The notes: generated by a model not told the origin, from the letters alone. Positions 18,350 through 27,718 are shown, counted from the stretch's first letter. The stretch is DNA of 64,000 nucleotides from Chloroflexota bacterium (GCA_019873625.1 JAIOAW010000002.1:124001-188000), one strand, 5' to 3'. Numbers and translations: made by a program.

Positions 18350-21300
18350 ATGCCGAAGCATTCTCTTTTTAGAGTGGCTGCCGCGATTCTCCTAATCCTC
18401 GTGGGGTGGGCCAGTACGCCGCGTTCAGTGGCGGAAGGGCCTGCTGCGGCGGGGGATAGGGCGGCTGTGCGCGAAACAGCGCCAGGGAGGGTAATCGTCA
18501 AACTCAAGGGCGCGCCCCTCTTGGCCGGCTCTTCGGGGAAGCCCGCCATGGCCTCCTCGGAACGCGTTCGGGCGCTGGAGGCCGTTCAACGGAGCCTCCA
18601 GGCCTCCATTGCGGCGCGCTTGCCCGGCGCAACTGTAGAAAGGGCCTTCCAATGGGCCTATAACGGCCTCGCGGTGCGCCTGCCTCACCTCGATGCCGCC
18701 TCTTTGGCCGTTTTGCGCGCCTTGCCGAATGTGGAGGACGTCTACGAAGAGAATGTATACGAGCCGACCCTCTATGCCACGCGAGACGCCCTAGGGACGC
18801 CCGCATTATGGGCCGCCCTGGGCGGGCCGGAACACGCCGGCGAGGGCGTGCGCATCGCCATCCTCGATTCGGGCGTCGCCCCCGATCACCCGATGCTGGA
18901 TCCCGCTGGGTTCGCTTATCCGCCCGGCTTCCCCAAGGGGGATATGACGGCCACCACGCCCAAGGTCATCGCTGCGCGGGTCTTCTTTCGGGCTACCGAT
19001 CCACCTTTGGTGGGCGAGGAGACGCCGCGCCCAGGGCCAAATGGCTCCTCTCATGGTACGCACCTTGCGAGCATCGCCGCGGGCGTGCCGGTGGCGGCCT
19101 CATGGCCGGGGGGCAGCGGGCAGATTTCCGGCGTAGCGCCGCGCGCCTATGTGATGAACTACCGCATCTTTTACCCCGCCGCGAGCGGAGGCGCTGAGCG
19201 CGCCTATACGGCCGAGATTTTGCAGGCCATCGAGATGGCCGTGCTCGACGGGGCCGATGTCATCCTGGCGGCCTGGAATAGCGCGCCCACGCGCCTCCCC
19301 TTGGCCGCTCCCGAACGGGAGGCGCTGGAGGCCGCCATAGACGCCGGGGCGATCGTCATCGCGGGCGCGGGGAACGACGGCCCCGGCTATGCCTCGGCCT
19401 CGCGGTTGCCCGGAGGCTTGGAGCGCGTCATCACGGTGGGCGCCCAGGGCCAACCCTACGGGCGGGCGCTCTTTGGCGCCGAGATGACGGCGCCCCTTGG
19501 CCCCTTGCCGCTCCGCGATGTGCGCGACGTCGCCGCAGGGGGTAGCCCCTATGCCTGCGCACCGCTCCCGGCGGCAAGCCTGGCGGGCAAGGCGGCGCTC
19601 ATCCTTCGGGGGCAGTGCCCCTTTGCTACCAAGGCCTATTATGCCCAGCAGGCCGGGGCGGCCCTTGCCGTCATTATGAATACCGAGGACAAGGTCGTTG
19701 AGATGGCCTGCGTGGGAGAGTACTGTGGCGCGGGGGTCATCACCATCCCAGCGGTGAGCGTCTCCTCGAGCCTGGGCGAGAGCCTGCGCGCCTGGATCGC
19801 CTCCTCGCCGCCGGATGCGGCGACGTTGCGCCTCGACCCCATAGGGCGGGTGGCCTCTTTTACGCCCCAATGGGTGGCGCCCTTTAGCGCGCGAGGGCCG
19901 GCCTTTGCCTATCTCCTCAAGCCAGATGTCATCGCCCCGGGGCAATTCGTCGTGGCCGCTTCCCTCGGCGGGGGGTATGAGGCCCTTTCGGGCACGAGCG
20001 TGGCCGCGGCGCACGTGGCCGGTGCGGCGGCGCTCCTGCGGCAGGTTCACCCCTCTTGGGGGCATGATGAGATCAAGGCAGCGCTTATGGCCTCAGCGCG
20101 CCTCCAGGAGGAGGCGGTTTACCCCGTGCCGGATACGGCGAGCGTGCTTGCGATGGGGGCGGGGTTGGTCGATCTCAGCCGGCTCATCACTCCCACGTTG
20201 CTCTTTGACCCGCCCAGCCTTTCCTTGCCCTCGCTATCGGCCGGAGAGAGCATAACGGTTACGGTAACCGTGCGAGATATCCGCCCCTCCGGCCCCGAAG
20301 AGGGGTGGAACGCTCAGGTGCAGGCCGAGGACCTTTGGAGTTTCTCCGCGCCTGCCGAGGTCCATCTCTCGCCGGGAGAGGCGGTTACCCTGCCCCTTCA
20401 TATCCAAGTGGCCCCCGGCGCACCTCCGGGGGATGTCGAGGGACGCCTCTTCTTAGTGCGCGATGGGGAGAGGTTCCATCTGCCGCTGTGGGGGCACATT
20501 ATGCCGCCGCCCCAGCCGGCGACCGTGCTCCTGTTGGATAACGACTTTTCGCACTTTGACAGTTATCCCGATTATGCGCCTTTTGTCATCCAGGCCCTGC
20601 AAGCGGCGGGCCTAAACTATGCCGTGTGGGATGCCGACGCCCATTTCGGGCAGCCGCAGACCATCCCAGATTTGGCCGTGCTCCAGCAGCATGACGTCAT
20701 CCTTTGGCTCACGGGCGATAACATCCACCCCGATGGCTACTATCAACCCTCCACGCCGATGACGGCCCGCGATCAGGAACTCTTGATGGCCTATCTGGAG
20801 CAAGGGGGCCGCCTTTTGGCCGTGGGCCAGAACCTCGCCGAGGCGAGCGACGTCAACCCCGATGCGGACCCCACCTGGGGGCGTTCGACGCTCTATCATC
20901 ACTACCTGGGGGCGCACTGGCTGCAAGGGGCGCTGTATGGCGGGGGCTTCCCGCCGAGCCAAACGGCCTCTCTCCTGGGCCTGCCGGGGACCTTCCTTGA
21001 AAGCGTGGCCCTCGACGTGGGGAACATCGGCACGGGTGCGGATAACCAGTCTTCGATAGACGAAATTGCTCCCGGCGGCCTGCCCGATGGCTCCGATGCG
21101 GATTTGGTAAGGCCCATCCTCTTTGCGATAGGGGCACAGCCGATGGGAGGGAGCCTCGTGGGCGTGGCCAAGGCCGCCGAACCCTCTCTGGAAAAGCCAA
21201 CCCCTGCATTGAACTACCGCACGGCGTATTTTTCTTTCGGCCCAGAGGGAATCAACGACCGTTCGGGGGTCACAACCCGCGCCGAACTCCTATCGAAGAC

Positions 21301-21976
21301 CATCTCTTGGCTGCGTGATGCGATCACGGTAACCGTTCCCTCGCCGATCATCGGCGGGAGCAACCGGCCTGTGCGCATCTCTTGCCAAGCGACCTCGAGC
21401 GAAGGGGCGCCGATGCGCCGCTATCGCTGGCGGGTGGGCGAGGGGGCGGCGGCGCGCCTTTTCGAGAGCACCGCGCCGACGATTTACGTCCTTTTTGAGG
21501 AGTTGGGCGAGTACCCCGTGATGGTCGAGGCCGAAGATGCCCTTGGCCACCGCGCGCTCGGCGAGGGGTTGGTGCGTATCATCCCAGGTGGGGCCTCTTA
21601 TCTCGAAGTGGCGCCTGCCACGGTGCAGGGCGGCGAGCCGATGACCTACACCGTTCACGCCTTGAATACGGCCCCCATCCCCATTACTCTGGCCTTTACG
21701 CTACCGCTCCCCAGTGGGGTGACTTACGTGCGGCACAGCGGTTCCGGGGCCACCTATGGGGATGACCGCCTGACGTGGCAAGGGGAGATCGCCCCAGGCC
21801 AGGAGGCGACGGCAACGCTCACCGTGGGCACGCCCGCCACGGGGAGCGGTCGAGTTCCCGTAACCGCTACGGCCACCTTTGACGTGAATGGGCTATCGTT
21901 CGAACGATCTGCGACGGGCTATGTGGAGTATTTGCCGCCTGAAACAAAGTACTACTTGCCCATCGTCCGCCGATAG
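18350..21976 (+). CDS. Secreted S8 subtilisin-like serine protease with PA insert and C-terminal domains
   Basis: This 1208-aa protein has a signal peptide (VAAAILLILVGWAS) and an I9-like propeptide (GRVIVKLKGAPLL, then NVEDVYEENVYEP). A peptidase S8 domain with catalytic D173 (AILDSGVAPDHP), H235 (SSHGTHLASIAAG) and S550 (LSGTSVAAAHVAGAAALL) follows. The wide gap between His and Ser contains a protease-associated domain (AGKAALILRGQCPFATK). After the protease come a beta-rich Fn3-like domain, a GATase-like or cell-surface module from TVLLLDNDFSHFDSYPDYAP, a PKD-like region and a DUF11-type repeat. It ends KYYLPIVRR. The ATG at 18350 follows GGAGGCACAAG. It probably degrades extracellular protein. 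The short C-terminal tail resembles that of other Chloroflexota exported proteins and may have a sorting role. Confidence 0.93.
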   Translation: MPKHSLFRVAAAILLILVGWASTPRSVAEGPAAAGDRAAVRETAPGRVIVKLKGAPLLAGSSGKPAMASSERVRALEAVQRSLQASIAARLPGATVERAFQWAYNGLAVRLPHLDAASLAVLRALPNVEDVYEENVYEPTLYATRDALGTPALWAALGGPEHAGEGVRIAILDSGVAPDHPMLDPAGFAYPPGFPKGDMTATTPKVIAARVFFRATDPPLVGEETPRPGPNGSSHGTHLASIAAGVPVAASWPGGSGQISGVAPRAYVMNYRIFYPAASGGAERAYTAEILQAIEMAVLDGADVILAAWNSAPTRLPLAAPEREALEAAIDAGAIVIAGAGNDGPGYASASRLPGGLERVITVGAQGQPYGRALFGAEMTAPLGPLPLRDVRDVAAGGSPYACAPLPAASLAGKAALILRGQCPFATKAYYAQQAGAALAVIMNTEDKVVEMACVGEYCGAGVITIPAVSVSSSLGESLRAWIASSPPDAATLRLDPIGRVASFTPQWVAPFSARGPAFAYLLKPDVIAPGQFVVAASLGGGYEALSGTSVAAAHVAGAAALLRQVHPSWGHDEIKAALMASARLQEEAVYPVPDTASVLAMGAGLVDLSRLITPTLLFDPPSLSLPSLSAGESITVTVTVRDIRPSGPEEGWNAQVQAEDLWSFSAPAEVHLSPGEAVTLPLHIQVAPGAPPGDVEGRLFLVRDGERFHLPLWGHIMPPPQPATVLLLDNDFSHFDSYPDYAPFVIQALQAAGLNYAVWDADAHFGQPQTIPDLAVLQQHDVILWLTGDNIHPDGYYQPSTPMTARDQELLMAYLEQGGRLLAVGQNLAEASDVNPDADPTWGRSTLYHHYLGAHWLQGALYGGGFPPSQTASLLGLPGTFLESVALDVGNIGTGADNQSSIDEIAPGGLPDGSDADLVRPILFAIGAQPMGGSLVGVAKAAEPSLEKPTPALNYRTAYFSFGPEGINDRSGVTTRAELLSKTISWLRDAITVTVPSPIIGGSNRPVRISCQATSSEGAPMRRYRWRVGEGAAARLFESTAPTIYVLFEELGEYPVMVEAEDALGHRALGEGLVRIIPGGASYLEVAPATVQGGEPMTYTVHALNTAPIPITLAFTLPLPSGVTYVRHSGSGATYGDDRLTWQGEIAPGQEATATLTVGTPATGSGRVPVTATATFDVNGLSFERSATGYVEYLPPETKYYLPIVRR

Positions 21977-22002
21977 GCCCGTTTCGTGTTCGAATTTTAT
22001 CA

Positions 22003-22032
22003 TTTGCATGGGCGTTCCAAGTTGCCTATAAT
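22003..22032 (+). promoter_or_regulatory. Promoter of ssrA
   Basis: TATAAT at 22027-22032 lies 10 bases before the mature 5' end. A TTTGCA at 22003-22008 is an acceptable -35 with an 18-base spacer. Confidence 0.65.
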
Positions 22033-22042
22033 AAAAGCGCCT

Positions 22043-22432
22043 GGGGATGAAAGGCTTCGACAGGGAGGGCTGGTCAGCGGCTGCAAGCCGAGGCGCCTTA
22101 CCTCGTAAAAAAGGGCAAACCAATAAGTGCCAAAAACACCTATACTCCGGCCTATGCTCTCGCCGCGTAAGCGGTAACGAGCAAAAGCCATTGACCGACA
22201 GAGTTCGGTCACGTCTGCCTCTGGGCTTAGCCCGAGAGCCGGAGCGCAGGCGTCGCCTAAATCGGGCTGCGGTCGGCCTGACGCCGATGGGGCTGGCCTA
22301 AGAACAATCGGCTGGTGGGCTGAAGGCTCGGTCACGCGAGGGTAGGCCCACGAGAAACGCGAGGCGTGACTATGCTTGTAGCAGGCCTCTGGCCGAACTT
22401 CTTGGACGCGGGTTCGATTCCCGCCATCTCCA
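22043..22432 (+). ncRNA. ssrA: Transfer-messenger RNA (tmRNA)
   Basis: This tmRNA rescues stalled ribosomes and tags their products for proteolysis. The 5' end GGGGATGAAAGGCTTCGACA and the 3' end GGTTCGATTCCCGCCATCTC, a T-arm and acceptor, are diagnostic. The first seven bases pair with CATCTCC at 22425-22431 (one G-U pair). The CCA is not encoded. The tag frame reads AKNTYTPAYALAA followed by TAA at 22129-22170, with the resume codon GCC after AATAAGT. Several pseudoknot-like stems lie between the tag and the 3' tRNA-like domain. The mature 3' end at 22432 (discriminator A) is my estimate. smpB, its protein partner, is at 27715-28209. Confidence 0.95.
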
Positions 22433-22439
22433 CACCTCT

Positions 22440-22472
22440 GGCCCTGCCCAGCGCGGGGCCTCTTTTTTTTTA
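22440..22472 (+). terminator. Intrinsic terminator of ssrA
   Basis: Stem GGCCCTGC/GCGGGGCC with a 5-base loop, then a run of 10 T after TC. It runs into the stop codon of the convergent kinase gene. Confidence 0.85.
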
Positions 22473-23975
22473 CAGGGCGTGCAAGATCGGCGCCAGCGTG
22501 GGGTACACCTGGCGGTAGAGGGCATAGCGCGCCTCATAGGCCTGAGCGCTGGCAGGGTGGGGCGCAATCTCTTGACGGTAGCGCACCGCTTGCAAAACCG
22601 CCTCTTGAGGCGAGGCATAACACCCCATAGCCACCCCGGCCAGGAGCGCCGCACCCAGGCAGGCCGCATCGGTTACGCGGGGCACGCGCAAGGGCAAGCG
22701 ACAAATATCGGCCTTGAGGTGAAGCCACAGGTCGCTGCGCGCCCCGCCGCCCACAGCGTGCAGCACGTCTATGGCGATGCTCCCCTCGCGCAGAATATCC
22801 AGGTTCAGGCGCAACTCGAAGGTCAGCCCTTCCAAAAGGGCCTTGGCCAGCATAGGGCGCGTGGTCTGGAAGGTCAACCCCAAGATGGCCCCTTTGGAGG
22901 CGGTGTCCATCCACGGAGTGCCGCTCCCCGCAAAGTGCGGCAGCACGAGGAGCGGCGTCGGCCCTTCGGGCGCGCCCTCCAGAAGGGCATCGTAAGGGTC
23001 GCGCCCGGCGGCCAAGGCGGCATCGCGCTCGGCGGGGCACAGCGCGTCCCGGAACCAGCGCAAGAGCAGGCCTCCGCTGTGGTTGAGGGTCATCGCCAAA
23101 TACAGGCCCGGCACCACGTGGCGGTATACCGAGATATTGGCGCGGCGCAGGCCCTCGCCGAGTTGGGGCGAGGGTAGGGCCACCTCCACGACCTCCGCCG
23201 TGCCGGTGGAGACCATCGCCCGCCCGGCCAAGGCGATGCCGCTCCCCAGGGCCGCACAGGCCTGGTCATGACCGCCGCTGACGAGGGCCACCTTACCGCA
23301 ACCCCACCCCTGTGCGAGATGCGGCGCGAGTTCCCCCACGATGCCGCCTTCCATAGGGGCCAGGGCGGCCAGGCGCTCGACCTCGATGCCGCACGCGGCG
23401 AGAAGGTCTTTGGCCCAGGTGCCCTGGCGCAGGGCATACATCTGCGTGCGCGAGGCCAAACAGTGGCTGATGATAGGCCCTGCGCCCAGCCGGCTCAAGA
23501 AGAAATCCTCATACAGCAAAAAGCGCCTGGCGCACCGCCAGACCTCCGGCTCATGGCGTTGGATCCAGAGCAACTTGGGCAGGGTGTTGATGGTGTGGAT
23601 GGGCATCCCTGTGCGCTCAAAGAGCGCCTCCGGGCCGAAGCGCTCCGCTAGCCAGCGATTCTCGGCCGTGGTGCGGGTATCCATACCCAAGATGGCTGGT
23701 CGCAGGGGGCGGCCTTGATCATCCACGGGGATGACCGCCTCCCCCTGCACGGAAAGGGCCAGGGCCTGCGGCGGATCGCGCCGTAGGGTGGAGATGACTT
23801 GGCCCAGGCACTCCTGCGCCAGGCGCCAGACGTCCTCGGCATCCTGTTCGGCCCAGCCGGGCTGGGGGGTAAGGATGGGGTATTCGCGAGAGGCCTGCGC
23901 CAAGGCGTTACCTTGCGCGTCAAAGGCGATCGCCTTACAGGCATTCGTACCGATATCCAGGCCGATAAGGGACAT
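22470..23975 (-). CDS. FGGY family carbohydrate kinase (xylulokinase-like)
   Basis: This 501-aa sugar kinase has the two actin-like domains of the FGGY family. [20 protein letters not shown] is the phosphate-binding strand at the start. [24 protein letters not shown], and [18 protein letters not shown] at the domain interface follow. The C-terminal [20 protein letters not shown] binds ATP. Substrates in this family are pentuloses, glycerol or polyols; xylulose-like is closest by pattern. The ATG at 23975 follows TTAGGAGGGGTGCTT; a GTG lies six bases upstream. It is the last gene of the SorC-controlled operon and its stop overlaps the ssrA terminator. Confidence 0.88.
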   Translation of the reverse strand: MSLIGLDIGTNACKAIAFDAQGNALAQASREYPILTPQPGWAEQDAEDVWRLAQECLGQVISTLRRDPPQALALSVQGEAVIPVDDQGRPLRPAILGMDTRTTAENRWLAERFGPEALFERTGMPIHTINTLPKLLWIQRHEPEVWRCARRFLLYEDFFLSRLGAGPIISHCLASRTQMYALRQGTWAKDLLAACGIEVERLAALAPMEGGIVGELAPHLAQGWGCGKVALVSGGHDQACAALGSGIALAGRAMVSTGTAEVVEVALPSPQLGEGLRRANISVYRHVVPGLYLAMTLNHSGGLLLRWFRDALCPAERDAALAAGRDPYDALLEGAPEGPTPLLVLPHFAGSGTPWMDTASKGAILGLTFQTTRPMLAKALLEGLTFELRLNLDILREGSIAIDVLHAVGGGARSDLWLHLKADICRLPLRVPRVTDAACLGAALLAGVAMGCYASPQEAVLQAVRYRQEIAPHPASAQAYEARYALYRQVYPTLAPILHAL

Positions 23976-23996
23976 AAGCACCCCTCCTAAGATGGT

Positions 23997-25049
23997 TCAC
24001 AGCGCCGATGGGGTTACCATCACCTTGAGGCTTTCGCCTTGCGCCGCTGTACGGAAGGCGAGCGGCGTTTCTTCCAAAGTGAACGTGTGGGTTACGATGT
24101 GCTCGGGCGCCACCAGGCCTTCGGCCATCATCTGGAGGGCCAGTTCGTGCATCGAGGGGTGGTAGGAAAAGACGCCAAAAAGCCGAATCTCGCCATAGTG
24201 GATGCGGTTGCCATCCAGGGTGGTCATAGGCGCGGAACGCGGCAGGCCGCCGAACAGGATGACTTGCCCCCGCTTGCGGACGAGCCGCACCGCTTGCTCT
24301 TGGGTGGCGGCCACGGGGTTGGCGCAAATGGCGATATCGGCGCCGAGGCCGCCCGTCCAATCGAGCACGGCTTCTACCAGGTCATGCTCGGTGGGGTCCA
24401 CGATGACCTCCGGCCCAAAGCGCGCGGCCAAGGCCCGTCGGGGCGCGCTCCGCTGGGCCACGAGCACGCGCGCGCCGCGCCGCTTGGCCACGGCGATGTG
24501 CAAACAGCCGATAGGCCCCGCGCCGATGACCACGACGCGATCTCCTAGCGAGGTTTGGGCCATTTGATGAGCGGCCAAAACGGACGGGAGGGGTTCCGCC
24601 AAGGCCCCCGCCACGAACGAAAGCCCCTCGGGCAGGGGATGGACGATGCCGTTTTGGAGGATTTCGCCCGTGATGGCCATCCGTTCGGCAAAACCCCCGG
24701 CATAGCCCGGCGTAATGCCCACGATGCGCAGATCATCGCACAGGTTGTACCACCCCCGCCGGCAGTAGTAACAATGGCCGCAGTGCACATCGGGGGCGAG
24801 GGCCAGGCGATCTCCCTCTCGGTAGCGCCCGCGGAGTGCTTCGCCCACGGCCATCACCACGCCGCTCACCTCGTGGCCGGGGATTTGCCCTTCCGCGCCG
24901 GGCAGTGGCCCCTGGCGCCACCGCCTCAGGTCAGATCCGCACACGCCGCAGGCCATCACCTGAAGGATGAGGCCATCCGGCGGTAGAGGGGGGTCGGGCA
25001 CCTCACGTACGACGATCTCCTCTGGCCCGGTGAATAGGGCGGCCTTCAT
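23997..25049 (-). CDS. Zinc-dependent medium-chain alcohol/polyol dehydrogenase
   Basis: This 350-aa MDR enzyme resembles sorbitol and threonine dehydrogenases. CGVCGSDLRRWRQG holds the catalytic zinc Cys, GHEVSGVVMAVG the His/Glu, and CGHCYYCRRGWYNLC the four-Cys structural zinc site. VVVIGAGPIGCLHIAVAKRRGA is the NAD(P) Rossmann loop. The start overlaps the SIS gene stop as ATGA and follows AAAGGAGGTGCCCT. In context with a sugar kinase, SIS isomerase and SorC regulator it most likely oxidises a polyol or a phosphorylated polyol to the ketose that the downstream kinase phosphorylates. Substrate not assigned. Confidence 0.9.
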   Translation of the reverse strand: MKAALFTGPEEIVVREVPDPPLPPDGLILQVMACGVCGSDLRRWRQGPLPGAEGQIPGHEVSGVVMAVGEALRGRYREGDRLALAPDVHCGHCYYCRRGWYNLCDDLRIVGITPGYAGGFAERMAITGEILQNGIVHPLPEGLSFVAGALAEPLPSVLAAHQMAQTSLGDRVVVIGAGPIGCLHIAVAKRRGARVLVAQRSAPRRALAARFGPEVIVDPTEHDLVEAVLDWTGGLGADIAICANPVAATQEQAVRLVRKRGQVILFGGLPRSAPMTTLDGNRIHYGEIRLFGVFSYHPSMHELALQMMAEGLVAPEHIVTHTFTLEETPLAFRTAAQGESLKVMVTPSAL

Positions 25050-25684
25050 AGGGCACCTCCTTTCGAGGCGTCGAGATGGGCGAGTTTCTCTCCCACGGCG
25101 CCGCCGGGGTGCGTGCGGGCGAATTCCTCCAGCGTGTACCCCTTGAGCGCCAAGATGGCGGCGCAAAGCGCATCTCCCACGGCCGAGTTGACGAGCGAAC
25201 TCCCCAGGGCCACCAGGCCGCCGAGGGCATCCACGTCGGCGGGGGCGCGCACGAGGAGGAGCGCATCGCACAACGGGGCGAGGGGAGATTCGGCCGTCTC
25301 GGTGAGGGCGATGACGCGCGCCCCTCGGCCCTTGGCGATCTCCACCAGGCGGTTGATCTCGGCGCTTTTGCCCCCTTTGGAGATGACCAAGAGCACATCC
25401 TTGGCCGTGATGGCGCCGCTCCCGCCGTGCAGGCCGTCGCTCGCCTCCAGGGGGAGGGCCGGCGCGCCGCAGCAGGAAAGGAGATGCGCCAGGCGCCGCG
25501 CCACGGCCGCCGAGGTACCCACACCCGTCACGAGGATATGCCCCTCACAGGAGGCCAGGAGGCGCGCGATGGCGGGGAGCGCGCCGAGTTGCTCGCGCGC
25601 AGCCGCTACAGCCGCTGCTTCCGCGGCGATGGTCCGCTGGGCCAGGGCCAAGATCTCATCATCGGATAGGGAGGCTTTCGCCAC
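25046..25684 (-). CDS. SIS-domain sugar-phosphate isomerase (KpsF/GutQ-like, no CBS)
   Basis: This 212-aa protein is a single SIS domain. It has HILVTGVGTSAAVARRLAHL (phosphosugar binding), LEASDGLHGGSGAITAKDV, ISKGGKSAEINRL and HPGGAVGEKLA, the pattern of arabinose-5-phosphate isomerases of the KpsF/GutQ type but lacking the C-terminal CBS pair. I chose the GTG at 25684, preceded by AAAGGAG; an ATG at 25702 overlapping the regulator stop is an alternative that would add six residues. It probably interconverts an aldose and ketose phosphate in the SorC operon. Related proteins in other SorC operons suggest pentose or hexulose phosphates, but the substrate is unknown. Confidence 0.8.
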   Translation of the reverse strand: MAKASLSDDEILALAQRTIAAEAAAVAAAREQLGALPAIARLLASCEGHILVTGVGTSAAVARRLAHLLSCCGAPALPLEASDGLHGGSGAITAKDVLLVISKGGKSAEINRLVEIAKGRGARVIALTETAESPLAPLCDALLLVRAPADVDALGGLVALGSSLVNSAVGDALCAAILALKGYTLEEFARTHPGGAVGEKLAHLDASKGGAL

Positions 25685-25698
25685 GTGTCGTGCTCCTT

Positions 25699-26661
25699 TC
25701 ATAAGGTTGCGGCACCTCGGCCCCGCAGGAGGGCCTCGGCGGTGCCTTCATCTGTAATGAGGACGTTGATCACACCCGATTTGAGCGCGGCCCCGATGAC
25801 TTGGTGTTTGGGGCGCCCCCCGGCGATGGCCACGACGCGGGGGATGGCGGCCAACTGCTCAAGCGTCAACCCTACGATGCGCTCGTCGAATTCGGTCCGC
25901 AAGGGTTTGCCCTCGGCGTCAATGCAGCGGTAGGCGATGTTGCCGACGGCGCCCGCGCGGTTGAGGGTATCCAATTGATCCACCGTGCCGTGATAGAGCA
26001 AGGCCGATTCCGGCGTCAGGAGGCCGATGCCCACCAATGCAATATCCGCATTGGCGGCGAGTGTCAAGACGTTCTCGATTTGTGCATCGGTGCGCAGGGC
26101 GCGGGCCAGTTCGGAGGAGGCGACCAGGCCCGGCGCGGGCAGAAGGACGAGCCGGGCCTCCAGTTTCTGCGAGAGGCGGCGGGCGAGTTCGGTGGAGTGC
26201 TCGGGCGCGCTCGAAGGCCCTATGCCGCCCACCATCTGCACCACGGTAACCCCTGGGAAGGATCGGGCGGGTAGGGCGTCCACCATAGCGCGCAAAAAGT
26301 TGCCCCCCGCTGTGGCGATCACCTCGCGCCCCCGCACACACCGCAGAAGGTAAGAAGCGGCAGCTGGGGCGAGTTCCCGGGCCGTGTTCAGGAGGTTATC
26401 GGGGTCCGTAACCGTGACGATGATGGCCTCATCAAGCCCATAGCGGCGCTCGAGGCGGTTTTCGAGGTGAGGGGCGCCGGAAGGGGGCGGCTCGAGGACG
26501 ATGGAGATGACCCCTTCGCGCCGCGCCTGGTCGAGCAGGCGCGATACTTTGGAGCGCGATAGGCCGAACCGCTGGGCGATCTCCTGCTGGGTGAGATCTT
26601 GGAGGTAATAGGCCTGGGCGATGCGGTAAAGCAGGCGATGGAGATGCTCTGGGAGGGCCAA
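25699..26661 (-). CDS. SorC-family sugar-binding transcriptional regulator
   Basis: This 320-aa regulator has an N-terminal helix-turn-helix (YYLQDLTQQEIAQRFGLSRS, then KVSRLLDQARREGVI) and a C-terminal DeoR/SorC-type phosphosugar-binding domain (VVQMVGGIGPSSAPEHSTEL, DIALVGIGLLTPESAL, RVVAIAGGRPKHQVI). TTG at 26661 is the likely start because AAGGAGGTTCC precedes it; an upstream frame extension lies over the operator. It heads the operon with the SIS, dehydrogenase and kinase genes. The dyads at 26673-26707 are probable binding sites, implying autoregulation. Inducer unknown, presumably a sugar phosphate from this pathway. Confidence 0.88.
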   Translation of the reverse strand: MALPEHLHRLLYRIAQAYYLQDLTQQEIAQRFGLSRSKVSRLLDQARREGVISIVLEPPPSGAPHLENRLERRYGLDEAIIVTVTDPDNLLNTARELAPAAASYLLRCVRGREVIATAGGNFLRAMVDALPARSFPGVTVVQMVGGIGPSSAPEHSTELARRLSQKLEARLVLLPAPGLVASSELARALRTDAQIENVLTLAANADIALVGIGLLTPESALLYHGTVDQLDTLNRAGAVGNIAYRCIDAEGKPLRTEFDERIVGLTLEQLAAIPRVVAIAGGRPKHQVIGAALKSGVINVLITDEGTAEALLRGRGAATL

Positions 26662-26672
26662 GGAACCTCCTT

Positions 26673-26707
26673 TTGCACAAATGTGCAATCATTATCATTT
26701 GTGCAAA
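26673..26707. promoter_or_regulatory. Candidate SorC operators
   Basis: A perfect dyad TTGCACA-AA-TGTGCAA (26673-26688) and a second half-site TTTGTGCAAA (26698-26707) lie just downstream of the -10 of the regulator operon. They are positioned to block transcription. Confidence 0.6.
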
Positions 26708-26735
26708 GCATACCTCATCCTTTGAACAAAGTCAA
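26707..26735 (-). promoter_or_regulatory. Promoter of the SorC operon
   Basis: On the minus strand TTGACT (26735-26730), 17-base spacer, TATGCT (26712-26707). The dyads overlap the start region. Confidence 0.6.
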
Positions 26736-26770
26736 ACCCTGTGGATAACTTGTGGAAAGCGTTGGGCCGT

Positions 26771-26798
26771 TTGCCGGGCCTGGGCTGGCCCGTATAAT
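26771..26798 (+). promoter_or_regulatory. Promoter of the MTA phosphorylase gene
   Basis: TTGCCG (26771-26776), 16-base spacer, perfect TATAAT (26793-26798), 50 bases before the ATG. Confidence 0.65.
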
Positions 26799-26848
26799 GA
26801 GGGCGCGCGGCCTTCGCCGCAGATCGCCAGATATGGGGGAGGGCGAAG

Positions 26849-27718
26849 ATGGAAACGGTTCAATTGGGAGTGATCGGCGGGAGCGGATTGTACCAAATCG
26901 AGGGGCTGACCGATGTGGAGAGGGTCTCGATGGAGACGCCTTTTGGCAAGCCGAGCGATGAGATCACCCTGGGGACGCTAGGGGGCGTGCGCATCGCCTT
27001 CTTGCCGCGCCATGGTCGGGGCCACTTTATTAGCCCGAGCGAACTGCCGGCGCGGGCGAACATCTGGGCGTTCAAACTCTTGGGGGTGACGCACATCCTC
27101 TCGATCAGCGCAGTGGGCAGTTTGCGAGAGGAGATCCACCCTCGCGACGTGGTCGTGCCCGATCAACTCTTTGATCGCACCAAGGGGATCCGCCCGTCCA
27201 CCTTCTTTGGCGAGGGCATCGTGGCGCACATCGCCTTCGCCGAGCCTTATTGCCCCATCTTGCGCCGGCTGGCCTACGAGGCGGCCGTCAAAGTGGGCGC
27301 GCGTGCGCACGATGGGGGCACGCTCGTGGTGATGGAGGGGCCTCAGTTCTCCACCAAGGCCGAATCGTTCTTCTATCGGCAGATCGGGGCCGACCTCATC
27401 GGGATGACGGCCCTGCCCGAGGCCAAACTGGCCCGCGAGGCGGAGATGTGTTACGCCACGGTGGCTATGGTTACCGATTATGACTGCTGGCACGAGGCGG
27501 AGGAGAGCGTCACGGTGGAGATGGTGGTGGCCAATTTGCAGGCGAATGTCAACACGGCCAAGGGGATCATCGCCGAAGTGGCCCGGCGCATCCCCCAGGT
27601 GGAACGCACTTGCGCCTGCCCCCACGCCTTGGCGAACGCCATCATCACGGCGCGCGAGGCGATGCCCTCCGAGCGCGTCGAGATGCTCCGCCCCCTCATC
27701 GGCAAATACTTGGCCTAA
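26849..27718 (+). CDS. mtnP: S-methyl-5'-thioadenosine phosphorylase
   Basis: This 289-aa trimeric-type purine nucleoside phosphorylase splits methylthioadenosine into adenine and methylthioribose 1-phosphate. It begins LGVIGGSGLYQIEG, followed by LPRHGRGHFISPSELPARAN (purine and phosphate binding), ISAVGSLREEIHPRDVVVPD, VVMEGPQFSTKAES and GMTALPEAKLAREAEMCYA. These are MTAP-specific rather than inosine/guanosine phosphorylase motifs. MTA comes from polyamine synthesis, which links it to the arginine operon at 12644-14828. Its last codon and the smpB stop overlap tail to tail with no spacer. Confidence 0.92.
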   Translation: METVQLGVIGGSGLYQIEGLTDVERVSMETPFGKPSDEITLGTLGGVRIAFLPRHGRGHFISPSELPARANIWAFKLLGVTHILSISAVGSLREEIHPRDVVVPDQLFDRTKGIRPSTFFGEGIVAHIAFAEPYCPILRRLAYEAAVKVGARAHDGGTLVVMEGPQFSTKAESFFYRQIGADLIGMTALPEAKLAREAEMCYATVAMVTDYDCWHEAEESVTVEMVVANLQANVNTAKGIIAEVARRIPQVERTCACPHALANAIITAREAMPSERVEMLRPLIGKYLA

